A DNA stretch of 39,354 nt, from contig JAGFCB010000137.1 in assembly GCA_022394775.1 (NCBI GenBank), positions 1-39,354 of the forward strand, written 5' to 3'. A model generated the notes under the pieces. It was given only the letters and a program-made list of their open reading frames with translations, was not told where the DNA came from and searched no databases. Origin of the DNA: Candidatus Poribacteria bacterium (GTDB taxonomy: Bacteria; Poribacteria; WGA-4E; WGA-3G). Positions 8,169 through 16,504 of the stretch are shown in pieces (within the stretch, counting starts at the first letter, position 1; every line of letters begins with the position of its first letter). Both the position numbers and the translations under genes were made by a program.

Positions 8169-8176
8169 AAAGTTAT
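8139..8176 (+). repeat. perfect 19-bp tandem duplication at the HTH gene 3' end
   Basis: CTTTTGACTGAAAAGTTAT occurs at 8139-8157 and again at 8158-8176 without a mismatch. The copy spans the stop codon of the HTH gene. The lack of any divergence suggests a recent slippage event. Confidence 0.9.
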
Positions 8177-8235
8177 AAGGGACAGCTTATGTCCGCTCCC
8201 GCCACCAGTTAGAAATAGATGTTTAGTTTCAAAAG

Positions 8236-8284
8236 GTATTAGAGAAGGTCGTTTTGGAAATTATTGACTTCGCAGATCAAGATG
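8236..8284 (+). pseudogene. fossil fragment of a second antitoxin of the same family
   Basis: In one frame the DNA reads VLEKVVLEIIDFADQDV, matching the RERILEII plus DLADQDA part of the frameshifted antitoxin at 7098-7284. The nucleotide match is also clear (TTTTGGAAATTATTGACTTC here against TTTTGGAAATCATTAGATCT there). Nothing before or after it in this frame continues the gene. Confidence 0.5.
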
Positions 8285-8288
8285 TACC

Positions 8289-8343
8289 GTGTCAAGGTAT
8301 ATTTCCAATTTTTTAGGGTCGTAAATTCCGACGACAGAATACT
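8289..8343 (+). repeat. diverged direct repeat, copy 2
   Basis: This is the partner of 7728-7780. It follows the second antitoxin fossil, just as copy 1 follows the first antitoxin-toxin locus. Confidence 0.5.
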
Positions 8344-8369
8344 GATCAGGCAAAACAGTTAAATTGAAT

Positions 8370-8398
8370 TTGCATTGATGGAGATTTTATGATATAAT
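8370..8398 (+). promoter_or_regulatory. candidate sigma-70 promoter upstream of the VIT-VWA gene
   Basis: TTGCAT (8370-8375) and a perfect TATAAT (8393-8398) are 17 bases apart. The predicted transcript would start near 8405 and have a leader of about 325 bases before the VIT-VWA start at 8732. The region is AT-rich, so a chance match is possible. Confidence 0.5.
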
Positions 8399-8400
8399 TT

Positions 8401-8440
8401 ATTATCAAAGATGTTAAAACATTATCAAAGATGTTTAAAA
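8401..8440 (+). repeat. 20-bp tandem direct repeat
   Basis: ATTATCAAAGATGTTAAAAC at 8401-8420 is followed at once by ATTATCAAAGATGTTTAAAA. The pair directly follows the candidate promoter, so it could be an operator; there is no other support for that. Confidence 0.6.
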
Positions 8441-8453
8441 TATATTATAAGTG

Positions 8454-8488
8454 TTATAGTGAAACCCCAAAATAAATAGACACTTTCC
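8454..8488 (+). repeat. solo terminal repeat of a MITE-like element
   Basis: TTATAGTGAAACCCC, AAAATAAATAGACACTT and TCC match the left end of the element at 32053-32157 (TTATAGTGAAACCTAAAAAT, then AAAGAGACACTT). The opposite end is not found in the following bases, so this is a remnant. Confidence 0.5.
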
Positions 8489-8731
8489 TTTTGCTGCTCT
8501 GTAATGTTTGTAGTAGAGGGCAAAAGTTGGACAATAAAAGAAGTCGTAATTATGTCAAATCAAAATCAACCCTTGGTATATTTTTTCGCCAAAAGCACTT
8601 TTGGGACACCAATCCAGATTTCATCAGAAAAGGTTTACGGTTAGAACCTACGTAGCTTGTTGACCAGTTAAGTTTCTATTCAGTTTTCAAATCTGTTGTA
8701 TGTATTCTCAGCAGATGAAAAGGAGTGAACA
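8489..8731. other. leader/gap before the VIT-VWA gene
   Basis: No gene is convincing here. A 46-codon ORF from 8504 has no Shine-Dalgarno sequence and no recognisable family. The only clear signal is AAGGAG just before the start at 8732. Confidence 0.4.
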
Positions 8732-10825
8732 ATGTTAACTATAGTTTCCTTTCAAGGCACAGAGAGTCGCGCTATCCCCTTAAAAATCGATCGCCACCAC
8801 ACCAAAATCAACATTAAAAACCAACTGGCGACAACGAAGGTAGACCAGATTTTCGTCAATCCGAACGACTTTGTAGTTGACGGTATGTATATTTTCCCCG
8901 TGCCAGATGATGCAGTTGTTTCAAGCCTTGCACTGTCCATTGATGGAGAGCTGGTAAACGGAGAACTTCTCTCCCCAGAACAGTCGGACCAGATTTACAG
9001 GAATAGTGCGCGCTACGGTGAGAATAAAGCGATTTTGGAGCATCTGGGGACGCGAGCGTTTGCAGTGGAAGTCCCGGGAATTCCAGCGTCCGGTGAACGA
9101 CGTATCCAATTTGAATATTCCCAGATTATTTCCGCAGATAGCGATCTCACTAAGTACACCTACCCGTTATCTCTCGCGAAGTCGGCATCCGCACCGATCC
9201 GAAATCTCCATGTTGAAATGGCGATTGAAAGCGATGACGCACTCAGAACGATATATTCACCCTCACACGAGGTTAAGATCAACCGCAAGGATGATTGCCA
9301 TGCGCGTATCAGTTATGAAGGCACGGATGTGGACCCAGACGACGACTTTCTCTGCTATTACTCGGTCTCAGACGACAATTTTGGGATCACCTTGCTCACG
9401 CATCGTGCCAATGAGAAGGAAGACGGGTATTTTATGCTCCTCGTTTCGCCTAAGTATGAGGTGAAGCAGACAGAGATTGTTGAAAAGGACTTCATTTTCG
9501 TTTTGGATCGTTCGGGTAGTATGGCGCGCCGAAAAATCGAACAAGCGAAAGCAGCACTCCGCTATTGTGTCCAGAACTTGAACGACGGTGATCGGTTCAA
9601 CCTCATCCTGTTCAACGAAGACATCTCCTCCTTGTCTGATAGTTTGAACAGAGGTGAGGAGTGGTTTGGTGGCGAACTGTGGAACAATGCTGCAGCCTTG
9701 TCTGACCAGCTTATTGATGTGAAAGGTGGACGAGAAAAAACCCTCGCGTTTATTGAGGGTATTGACGGACGCGGTATGACGAATATCAATGATGCGCTGC
9801 TCACTGCGTTAGCGGAAACACCAGATCCTAAACGTCCGCGAATCATCGTTTTTCTTACCGACGGGCAACCAACTACTGGCGTAACGAACCCAGCCCGAAT
9901 TCTCGAAAACGTCGCGAAAGCGAACAAAAATCTATCCCGGATTTTCGTATTCGGTGTTGGCTATGATGTGAACGACCACATGCTTGACAAAATGGCGGCG
10001 GATAACGGTGGGACCCGCAACTATGTCACACCAAATGAAGACATTGAAGATGCTGTGTCCTCTCTCTTCAGAAAAATGAACGAGCCTGTATTAGTAGATG
10101 TAGGAATCAATTTTGGGAAAATTGGCACGAAAGAATTGACCCCGAAAAATCTGCCAGATCTGTTCCGTGAGGAGCAGTTGACCATCCTCGGCCGCTATGA
10201 AGGGCATGGGGATACCGCTTTGAAACTTCGCGGAATCATTGGCAGTGAACAACACGAATTCTCCAAAAACGTTCATTTTTCTGAACTTGAGCCGGATAAC
10301 GATTTTCTGCGGCATCTCTGGGCAGAAGGTAGGGTGACGGAATTGGTGGACGAGGCCGCACTGAATGGTGGAAATGAAGAACTCCATAAAGAGATTGAAC
10401 GCCTCAGCAAAAAGTATGGCGTACGAACCCCATACACATCGTTCATCGCAGCAGACGATGGTTCACTGGGAATGAACTATAGATCAACGCTTTCAGATGC
10501 CTACACATCAGCGATACCTATCCACGAGAGGATTATGCACACCAGAGAAATGGAAGCCCGGAAATCCGCTCGGTACAAGAGGCAGGGCACTGATACGAAA
10601 TATATTGGCGGTAAATCATTCTACCGCCGCGGTAAAGTATGGGTAGACACCGAATATGATGGGCAATCCGAACGAAAAAAGATTGAGTTTGGCAGCGAAG
10701 TCTACTATGCGTTGATGAACCACTTACCCGAATTGGCAAAATACTCTAAAATTGCCAAAGTTACTCTTTCCATGGTTATCTGCCACGAGGGTGTGAACTA
10801 TGAGATTATACCGCCTGCTGTCTAA
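8732..10825 (+). CDS. VIT and von Willebrand factor A domain protein
   Basis: The 697-residue protein starts with a VIT domain (about residues 15-135, as in inter-alpha-trypsin inhibitor heavy chains), with FPVPDDAVVSSLALSIDGE and the ending GERRIQFEYSQII. A VWA domain follows at about 252-450 with a complete metal-ion adhesion site: DRSGS (D259, S261, S263), T350 in GMTNI and D377 in LTDG. The C-terminal 240 residues contain KKYGVRTPYTSFI and are typical of this architecture. There is no signal peptide or membrane segment, so a cytoplasmic place is likely unless export is unconventional. AAGGAG supports the start. The partner and role are unknown; such proteins bind other proteins through Mg2+. 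A hairpin terminator follows. Confidence 0.92.
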   Translation: MLTIVSFQGTESRAIPLKIDRHHTKINIKNQLATTKVDQIFVNPNDFVVDGMYIFPVPDDAVVSSLALSIDGELVNGELLSPEQSDQIYRNSARYGENKAILEHLGTRAFAVEVPGIPASGERRIQFEYSQIISADSDLTKYTYPLSLAKSASAPIRNLHVEMAIESDDALRTIYSPSHEVKINRKDDCHARISYEGTDVDPDDDFLCYYSVSDDNFGITLLTHRANEKEDGYFMLLVSPKYEVKQTEIVEKDFIFVLDRSGSMARRKIEQAKAALRYCVQNLNDGDRFNLILFNEDISSLSDSLNRGEEWFGGELWNNAAALSDQLIDVKGGREKTLAFIEGIDGRGMTNINDALLTALAETPDPKRPRIIVFLTDGQPTTGVTNPARILENVAKANKNLSRIFVFGVGYDVNDHMLDKMAADNGGTRNYVTPNEDIEDAVSSLFRKMNEPVLVDVGINFGKIGTKELTPKNLPDLFREEQLTILGRYEGHGDTALKLRGIIGSEQHEFSKNVHFSELEPDNDFLRHLWAEGRVTELVDEAALNGGNEELHKEIERLSKKYGVRTPYTSFIAADDGSLGMNYRSTLSDAYTSAIPIHERIMHTREMEARKSARYKRQGTDTKYIGGKSFYRRGKVWVDTEYDGQSERKKIEFGSEVYYALMNHLPELAKYSKIAKVTLSMVICHEGVNYEIIPPAV

Positions 10826-10869
10826 TCTGTTAGATTTCTGAAACCACGTTCATGTCCAGCAGCCGTTAT

Positions 10870-10901
10870 GGGCAGGTATTCTTACCTGCCCCTTCGTTTT
10901 T
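10870..10901 (+). terminator. rho-independent terminator after the VIT-VWA gene
   Basis: GGGCAGGTA (10870-10878) and TACCTGCCC (10883-10891) form a perfect 9-bp stem with loop TTCT, followed by CTTCGTTTTT. Confidence 0.8.
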
Positions 10902-10902
10902 G

Positions 10903-10944
10903 GCTCAGGAGGAGATACAGAAAGCATTTGAGGTCTACTTGAAG
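10903..10944 (+). pseudogene. HicB-like fossil fragment
   Basis: One frame reads AQEEIQKAFEVYLK, matching the helix LREEMRKSLEVYF of the HicB-like pseudogene at 6783-6989. The shared DNA GAGGTCTACTT is identical. Neither end continues as HicB. Confidence 0.4.
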
Positions 10945-10955
10945 CTCCTTAAGGC

Positions 10956-11162
10956 ACACTCAATATTCCGGATGTCGTGTCCCGACACGCTCGCCGAATT
11001 GCAAAAATGCAAGGGGTCAAATTAGAAGGTGTCCTTGTAGGTGTGTTGCGTGCATATTGGCATCCTACCAATGGTCCTTTGACTGAGACAGAGAAGTTGG
11101 CGGCTATTGCACCAAGCATAGAATCAACAGATTGGTGGGATAGCGAAGGCGATAAGGAATAG
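10956..11162 (+). pseudogene. ribbon-helix-helix antitoxin-like ORF lacking its start
   Basis: The frame reads TLNIPDVVSRHARRIAKMQG then VKLEGVLVGVLRAYW, which fits the strand-helix-helix pattern of RHH DNA-binding antitoxins (strand TLNIPD, helices around RRIAKMQG and VLVGVLRA). The tail is acidic and ends EGDKE. A TAA (10950-10952) lies in frame just before the strand, and no ATG, GTG or TTG precedes it. The first usable start is GTG 10977, which loses the DNA-contacting strand. It is therefore probably a decayed gene; translation from 10977 (61 residues) cannot be excluded. No toxin gene is visible in the short space before narB. The 78 bases from 11163 to 11240 hold nothing I can name. 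Confidence 0.45.
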
Positions 11163-11240
11163 GATGCATTGACACCGTAAAATCCGCAGGTGTGATTATT
11201 TTCGCTACTTTAATCTGCCTATTGTGTCTTTGGCACTGAA

Positions 11241-13379
11241 CTATGATTCACTCGATTCAATCCGCACTGCACAGAACTTCAACTCCGGTTGCTTAGATAC
11301 CGGATCGAAAGCAGGATTCGTGACATAATTCGCGTTGGTCTCGGCGTGGAAGAGATCGCCCCAGTGGAACGGTGTGAAAAGCAACCCACGTCGGATCGCT
11401 TCCGTGACGCGTGCCTTCGCATAACATCGCCCGCGTCGCCCGACAAGATATATCCACTCACCATCCTGAATATCGTTCTCCACAGCATCGTCGGGGTGAA
11501 TTTCCACAAATGGTTCCGGTTCCTTACGTACCAACTGCGGCACCTTGCCTGTTCGAGTACGGGTATGCCATTGGCTCTCAATCCGTCCCGTTGTTAAACC
11601 GAGCGGGAACTCTTCATTTATATCCTCATCCGGTGGTTTATAGACCGGTGTTTTGAACTGCGCTTTCCCTGACTCAGTGAAAAACTTCGTTCGGACGTAT
11701 CGCCGCGCTGTACCCGGATGCCGTGGATGCGGACAGGGCCAGCGTAATGACGTTTTCGAGAGACGTTCATTCGTCATTCCCATCTGATCACATGGCGTGC
11801 CTGCTGTTAACATCCGATATTCGTCCCAGATCTCTTCAGCGGTATAGAAATCGAAATTCCGCTTGAACCCCATTGCTTTCGCAACTTGCGTGAATATCCA
11901 CCAATCTGGCTTCGCTTCACCGGGAGGTGTCAGGAACTGATCGCTCCGGACGACGAGTCGTTCACTGTTGGTCATTGTGCCTTGTTTTTCACCCCACTGC
12001 GCCGCGGGGAGCAGAACATCTGCGTATTCCGCAGTTTCTGTTGGGTAATAGCAATCCTGCACAATGACGAGGTCAGCGCGCCGTAACCCCTCTTGCGATA
12101 CTTTTGTATCGGGCATACTGACTGCCGGATTTGTGCAAGCGATCCAGAGTGCCCGGACATCTCCTTTAGCCGCTGCCGCAAACATCGGTACTGCTGTCAA
12201 TCCGGGTTTCGGGGCAATGCTACCCGGCGGCACGCGCCACGCGCCTTCCAGATAGGCGCGGTGCATATCGTTGGTAACGACGCGATAGCCGGGAAGTTGG
12301 TGCGACAGATAGCCTACCTCTCTGCCACCCATCGCATTCGGTTGTCCTGTCAATGAAAACGGACCAGCACCTCTTTTGCCGACTTCGCCTAATTGTAAAT
12401 GTAGATTGATGAGTGCAACATTTTTGTCAACGCCGCTTGTGCTCTGATTGGTCCCTTGGCAGTAAAAACTGAGCAGCCGACTCGGTTTAGAGAGATATTC
12501 AACGATCTCGTCAATACGTGCTGGGTGGATATCGCAGGTAGTGAGGAGTGTGTCCTCATCTAAACCCTCCAAATGCTCTTTGTAAGCACTAAAGTTTTCA
12601 GTGCTTCTCCGAACGAAGCGTTTATTGACTCGCCCTATCGCAAAGAGGCGTTTGGCGATGAGTTGAAGGAATGCGACATCACTTCCAGGGGCAAGCGGCA
12701 CATGGATATCCGAGAAGTCGACTGTTTTCGTTCGGCGTGGGTCTACGGCGATAATCCGGACACCTGGGTCTACTGCCCGCCGTTTCCGAATCATCTGAAA
12801 AAGTACAGGGTGGTTTACTGCCATATTCGCGCCGATAATTAGAAAAACATCTGCATGCTGAATATCGTCATAGCAGGTAGGGGGACCATCTGAACCGAAC
12901 GCCTGCATGTATCCTGCTACTGCAGAAGACATGCAGAGTCGGCTGTTTGTGTCTACGTTATTTGTGCGGAGGAATCCTTTGAAGAGTTTATTGAACACGT
13001 AGGAAGTCTCTGTATCCAACTGTCCGGAGCCGTAGAGGGCAATAGAGTCCTTGCCGTGTGCCAGCTGGATTTCGCGAAGCCGATTTGCTGTGAAAGCGAT
13101 CGCCTCGTCCCACGAAACTTTGCGCGGCAGTTCATCGCGTCGATCGCGGATCATCGGATACGCGAGTCTACCGTCATGATTTTGAAAGACCTGTTTCAAA
13201 TGTGCCCCTTTCGGGCAGAGCATTCCGTAATTAGGAGCGACATCGTCGTCCGCTGAGATTCTCGTGACTTTATTATCTTGGACGGTTGCGCGGATGACGC
13301 AACCGACCCCACAATAAGGGCATACCGCTTTTCCTGTTTTTTTATTTTTCCTTGCGGTTCGGTCAGGTGAGTTGTACAT
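11241..13379 (-). CDS. narB: assimilatory nitrate reductase catalytic subunit (molybdopterin, ferredoxin type)
   Basis: This enzyme reduces nitrate to nitrite in nitrogen assimilation. The N-terminal [4Fe-4S] site is C20, C23, C27 (CPYCGVGC) and C55 (LCPKG). The molybdenum ligand is probably C149 in NSRLCMSSAVAGY, which is typical of NasA/NarB; formate dehydrogenases have a different motif. The molybdopterin-dinucleotide domain ends with TGRIESQWHTRTRTGKVP and FTPFHWGDLFHAETNANYVT. At 712 residues it has the NarB length, with no fused flavin or extra Fe-S domain, so ferredoxin is the likely donor. It is the last gene of the nasT-nirA-narK-narB group. Residues 4-14 (SPDRTARKNKK) are encoded by a dispersed repeat, and the upstream copy of the same repeat provides the AAGGA before the ATG. 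Confidence 0.94.
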   Translation of the reverse strand: MYNSPDRTARKNKKTGKAVCPYCGVGCVIRATVQDNKVTRISADDDVAPNYGMLCPKGAHLKQVFQNHDGRLAYPMIRDRRDELPRKVSWDEAIAFTANRLREIQLAHGKDSIALYGSGQLDTETSYVFNKLFKGFLRTNNVDTNSRLCMSSAVAGYMQAFGSDGPPTCYDDIQHADVFLIIGANMAVNHPVLFQMIRKRRAVDPGVRIIAVDPRRTKTVDFSDIHVPLAPGSDVAFLQLIAKRLFAIGRVNKRFVRRSTENFSAYKEHLEGLDEDTLLTTCDIHPARIDEIVEYLSKPSRLLSFYCQGTNQSTSGVDKNVALINLHLQLGEVGKRGAGPFSLTGQPNAMGGREVGYLSHQLPGYRVVTNDMHRAYLEGAWRVPPGSIAPKPGLTAVPMFAAAAKGDVRALWIACTNPAVSMPDTKVSQEGLRRADLVIVQDCYYPTETAEYADVLLPAAQWGEKQGTMTNSERLVVRSDQFLTPPGEAKPDWWIFTQVAKAMGFKRNFDFYTAEEIWDEYRMLTAGTPCDQMGMTNERLSKTSLRWPCPHPRHPGTARRYVRTKFFTESGKAQFKTPVYKPPDEDINEEFPLGLTTGRIESQWHTRTRTGKVPQLVRKEPEPFVEIHPDDAVENDIQDGEWIYLVGRRGRCYAKARVTEAIRRGLLFTPFHWGDLFHAETNANYVTNPAFDPVSKQPELKFCAVRIESSES

Positions 13380-13439
13380 TTTTTTATTTTTCCTTGCGGT
13401 TCGGTCAGGTGGGTTGGGTATTTAGCGTGCTTGTCCGTA
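13337..13439 (-). repeat. start-associated repeat, two tandem copies (period 42 bp)
   Basis: Two identical 33-bp units lie at 13337-13369 and 13379-13411. On the minus strand each reads CACCTGACCGAACCGC, AAGGAAAAATAAAAAAA. The period of 42 keeps the frame. The upstream copy ends exactly at the narB ATG; the downstream copy is inside the coding region. The upstream copy extends to about 13439, where it matches the repeat at 25956-26018 (TCCGTA end). Confidence 0.85.
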
Positions 13440-13485
13440 GAACTAGAAGAAACACCCAAGCAAAACACCTCCACTTCGTTACGGA

Positions 13486-14838
13486 CTATACGCTTTGTAT
13501 AACATCTGCTTTTAGGCGTTGTCTCTCTGCGAGTGCTGCATCGAACGCTTTTTTCTCTGCGGCTTGAACTGCAGGCGAGAACCTCACCAACACTGTAACA
13601 ACTGAAGCGACTGCAACCGTTACGCCGAGATACAACAAGCCTTGCTGCATCGTGATACTCTCAGAACGGAACAGAAATCCTGCCGCGACGGCACCGGCGT
13701 TTCCACCTGCACCAACAATGCCGGCAACAGCGCCTAACGCTTTCCTATTGATGAACGGGACAATTCCAAAGGTCGCGCCTTCGGACATCTGCACGAAGAG
13801 ACTGAAAACAATCATTGCTCCCACAGCAAAGATAAGCACTGCCATTTGTGAGAACAGTATCAACATGACACCTTCGCCTAACAGGACAACGAAAAGGAAC
13901 ATAACACGACCGCGGAGCCCCATCCTCTTCGCAAAGAAATCTGAGAAAAAACCACCGACGCTTCGTGCAAAAATGTTCATTAAACCGAACAAGCCAGCGA
14001 TGAGTCCTGCTGTCCTGACATCCAACTGGAATTGGTCGTGATAGTAGAGCGCAGCGACATTGTTGATGGTTAATTCCACCCCGAAACAGGCGGCATATAT
14101 GATGAAAAGTGCCCAGACGCGGTAGTCTTTAATCGCCAGTATCAAAGATTCCATACCTTTGCCTTCCGAAGGTTCAAGTTCACCGCGTTCACGCAGCTCT
14201 TTGTAGTTTCCATCCGGCGCGTCTTGCGTCAAAAAGTGGTAAGCAAATCCGGCGATAAACAGGACAACACCCGGAACGACCATTGCGAGCCGCCAGCCGA
14301 GGAATTCGTTTACGCCGAGGCTGAGAATAGCGGTAAAGACAAGGGGCATCACTATCTGCGTGACACCGCCGCCGAGGTTACCCCAGCCCGCCGTTGTTGC
14401 GTTCGCTGTGCCGACACAGTTCGGTGCGAACATCACGGATGTGTGATACTGCGTGATAACGAACGCTGCACCAACGCCGCCGATTGCCAATCGAAACAGT
14501 AGAAACGTTTCGTAGTTCTGGGAGAGTCCGATACCCATGACAGGCAGTGATCCGAGGATCAGTAACCATGTATACGCTTTTCGGGAACCGATCTTGTCGC
14601 AGAGCGGTCCGATTAGGACACGTACCAGCACCGTAATTGCGACAGAAGCGATAATCGTATTACCGATTTGTGTTTTTGTTAACATCAGGTCATCACGTAC
14701 GATTGCCATAAGTGGAGCAATTCCAAACCAACCGAAAAATGCGAGAAAGAACGCGAACCATGTGGTATGGAAAGTACGCATCTGAACCGTTTTTAGGCTA
14801 AAGAGTTTTATCTGTGTCGCTTTATTTTTTATCTCCAT
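13486..14838 (-). CDS. narK: nitrate/nitrite MFS transporter (NNP family)
   Basis: A 450-residue polytopic inner-membrane protein of the nitrate-nitrite porter family, with about 12 hydrophobic segments. The family signature is present: GWGNLGGGVTQ in TM5 (nitrate signature motif), and QMRTFHTTWFAFFLAFFGWF in TM1, which is typical of NarK/NrtP. It imports nitrate for the reductases on either side. The second nitrate signature region around GAVAGIVGAGGNAGAVAAG in TM11 is also clear. In cyanobacteria this gene is called nrtP. The start at 14838 is preceded by a copy of the dispersed repeat carrying AAGGA. It lies between nirA (44 bp upstream) and narB. Confidence 0.95.
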   Translation of the reverse strand: MEIKNKATQIKLFSLKTVQMRTFHTTWFAFFLAFFGWFGIAPLMAIVRDDLMLTKTQIGNTIIASVAITVLVRVLIGPLCDKIGSRKAYTWLLILGSLPVMGIGLSQNYETFLLFRLAIGGVGAAFVITQYHTSVMFAPNCVGTANATTAGWGNLGGGVTQIVMPLVFTAILSLGVNEFLGWRLAMVVPGVVLFIAGFAYHFLTQDAPDGNYKELRERGELEPSEGKGMESLILAIKDYRVWALFIIYAACFGVELTINNVAALYYHDQFQLDVRTAGLIAGLFGLMNIFARSVGGFFSDFFAKRMGLRGRVMFLFVVLLGEGVMLILFSQMAVLIFAVGAMIVFSLFVQMSEGATFGIVPFINRKALGAVAGIVGAGGNAGAVAAGFLFRSESITMQQGLLYLGVTVAVASVVTVLVRFSPAVQAAEKKAFDAALAERQRLKADVIQSV

Positions 14839-14869
14839 GTTTTTTAGATTTCCTTGCGGTTCGGTTAGC
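14836..14869 (-). repeat. start-associated repeat at the narK start codon
   Basis: On the minus strand the narK ATG is preceded by AACCGAACCGCAAGGAAATC then TAAAAAAC. This matches the repeat before narB (ACCGAACCGCAAGGAAAAAT then AAAAAAA). AAGGA is the only ribosome binding site candidate. Confidence 0.7.
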
Positions 14870-14882
14870 AGCGTTTCCGCGC

Positions 14883-16460
14883 TTACCTACGTGAAAGGTA
14901 AGGAATGAGTCCTTCAAGCACTTGCGGCAAATCATCGCAAGGGACATTCTCCAGTAATTTGGGCGCGACTTTAGGATTAGCACCAGCACTGCCTTTGAGG
15001 AATACGTCCACAGCCTCCGTGACGACACCATCAATCTTAATCTTCTTACCGAGCAGTCCAATATCTGCTGCAGCGTGGTTGCCACATCCATTTGGACAGC
15101 CAGACCAATGTATGGTGAGCGGTTTTGTATTGCCAAGTTTCGCTTCCAGATGCCGTATCGCTTCCATGGCGCGTTCTTTCGTTTCGATAAGCGAGAAATG
15201 GCAGTAGTCGATCCCTGTGCAACTCACCATACCGCGCATGACTTCCGAGGGGTCATAGCGAAGTTCTTGTAGGAGCGATTCTGCGGTTAAGTCGCCGATC
15301 TTTGCGTCCGGTACATTTGTGATAATCAGATTCTGACCTTGGGTGAGGCGTATATCGCCATTACCATACGTGTCGGCGAGTCGAGCGACCTCGAAAAGTT
15401 GTGTTGTTGTGATACGTCCAACAGGTACAACAAGTCCGACGTAATTAAGGTGTGAATCTTTCTGTGAGAAAATACCAGTGTGATCGGTTTTATTTTTCCC
15501 GCGCATATCTTTACCAGCAGCCAGAAGCGGTTGTTTTCTGTGCCGACGCTTTTCTAATTCTTCTCGGAATTTTTCTACGCCCCAATCCGCGATCAGAAAA
15601 GCGAGGCGTGATTTATTTCGCGCTGTCCGAGGTCCGTGATCCCGAAAAATTAGTGTAATATCGCCACACAAGACTGCGGCTTCTTCAGGAACAACAAACA
15701 CATCAAGCGGTTGCGCAGGGGTATAACCTCCAGAACCCATCTTCCCGCCAACAGCGACGTTAAAGCCGTTTACCTCTTGACCATCAATTTCCTTTACAGC
15801 TGGGGTCAGCGCGATATCCTGTGAGGCAGAATGGGTACAGTTATCCAGACACCCCGTGATACCGACATTAAACTTGCGTGGAATATCGGTGAATTCTTTA
15901 TTCCCAACAATGAGGTCCGTGAATTCTCTGCCGACAGGTGAAGCATCAAAGAGTTCGTTGGGGGTCAACCCAGCAACGGGACACCCAATCACACCGCGAA
16001 TGTTATCGAAACCTGTTTGGAGCGAACCTAAACCGACTTCTTCAAGCCGATTCCAGATGTGCTGGACGTTCTCAATTGCGAAACCGCGGAGCTGGATCTG
16101 CTGACGTGTCGTGAGATCCACAAATCCAAGACCGTGTGCCTCACTAATTTTAGCAATCGCTCGAAACTGTTCGGCGTTGCTAAAACCGCTGGACATACGG
16201 AGACGCATCATAAACGCTCCAGGTGTCTGTTTCCGATAAAAGACACCTACCCATTTAAGTCGATCGCGTTCGTTCGGTGGAATCGATTCCCAACCATCCC
16301 GAATATAATTCGGAATGTCGTTGATTACCTTAAGCCCGTTTTTTTCTTGCTTGAGGACTTCCGCAGCGTTTATCTTGGATTTTCCTTTTCTCGCAGCCGC
16401 CGTTGGTGCCGAACGCACCTTTCGGTTTGCAGGAACAACTCTCTTTTTTGATTCGTTCAT
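14883..16460 (-). CDS. nirA: ferredoxin-nitrite reductase
   Basis: This siroheme and [4Fe-4S] enzyme reduces nitrite to ammonium with six electrons from ferredoxin. The 525-residue protein has two nitrite/sulfite reductase ferredoxin-like halves (PGAFMMRLRMSSGFSNAEQF early, VGLVVPVGRITTTQL later). The cluster-siroheme ligands are SCTGIDYC and SGCPNGCGNH (C-x5-C and C-x3-C). The motif TRQQIQLRGF is also typical. Nitrate genes on both sides favour nitrite over sulfite as substrate. I chose ATG 16460 because GGAGGG lies just upstream; an open frame to 16565 runs through the attenuator and is not coding. The first 35 residues are basic and not conserved in the family as I know it. The leader upstream is an ANTAR-type attenuator. 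Confidence 0.94.
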   Translation of the reverse strand: MNESKKRVVPANRKVRSAPTAAARKGKSKINAAEVLKQEKNGLKVINDIPNYIRDGWESIPPNERDRLKWVGVFYRKQTPGAFMMRLRMSSGFSNAEQFRAIAKISEAHGLGFVDLTTRQQIQLRGFAIENVQHIWNRLEEVGLGSLQTGFDNIRGVIGCPVAGLTPNELFDASPVGREFTDLIVGNKEFTDIPRKFNVGITGCLDNCTHSASQDIALTPAVKEIDGQEVNGFNVAVGGKMGSGGYTPAQPLDVFVVPEEAAVLCGDITLIFRDHGPRTARNKSRLAFLIADWGVEKFREELEKRRHRKQPLLAAGKDMRGKNKTDHTGIFSQKDSHLNYVGLVVPVGRITTTQLFEVARLADTYGNGDIRLTQGQNLIITNVPDAKIGDLTAESLLQELRYDPSEVMRGMVSCTGIDYCHFSLIETKERAMEAIRHLEAKLGNTKPLTIHWSGCPNGCGNHAAADIGLLGKKIKIDGVVTEAVDVFLKGSAGANPKVAPKLLENVPCDDLPQVLEGLIPYLSRR

Positions 16461-16504
16461 CTGTATCCCTCCTTCAGCAACGGGCGCAGTGCCCGGTAGG
16501 TGAA

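Noticed and set aside
8401..8440. Possible start of a CRISPR array
   Set aside because: There are only two units with no spacer between them and no cas genes.
8504..8644. 46-codon ORF in the VIT-VWA leader
   Set aside because: It has no Shine-Dalgarno sequence, no recognisable family and lies in AT-rich repeat-laden DNA.
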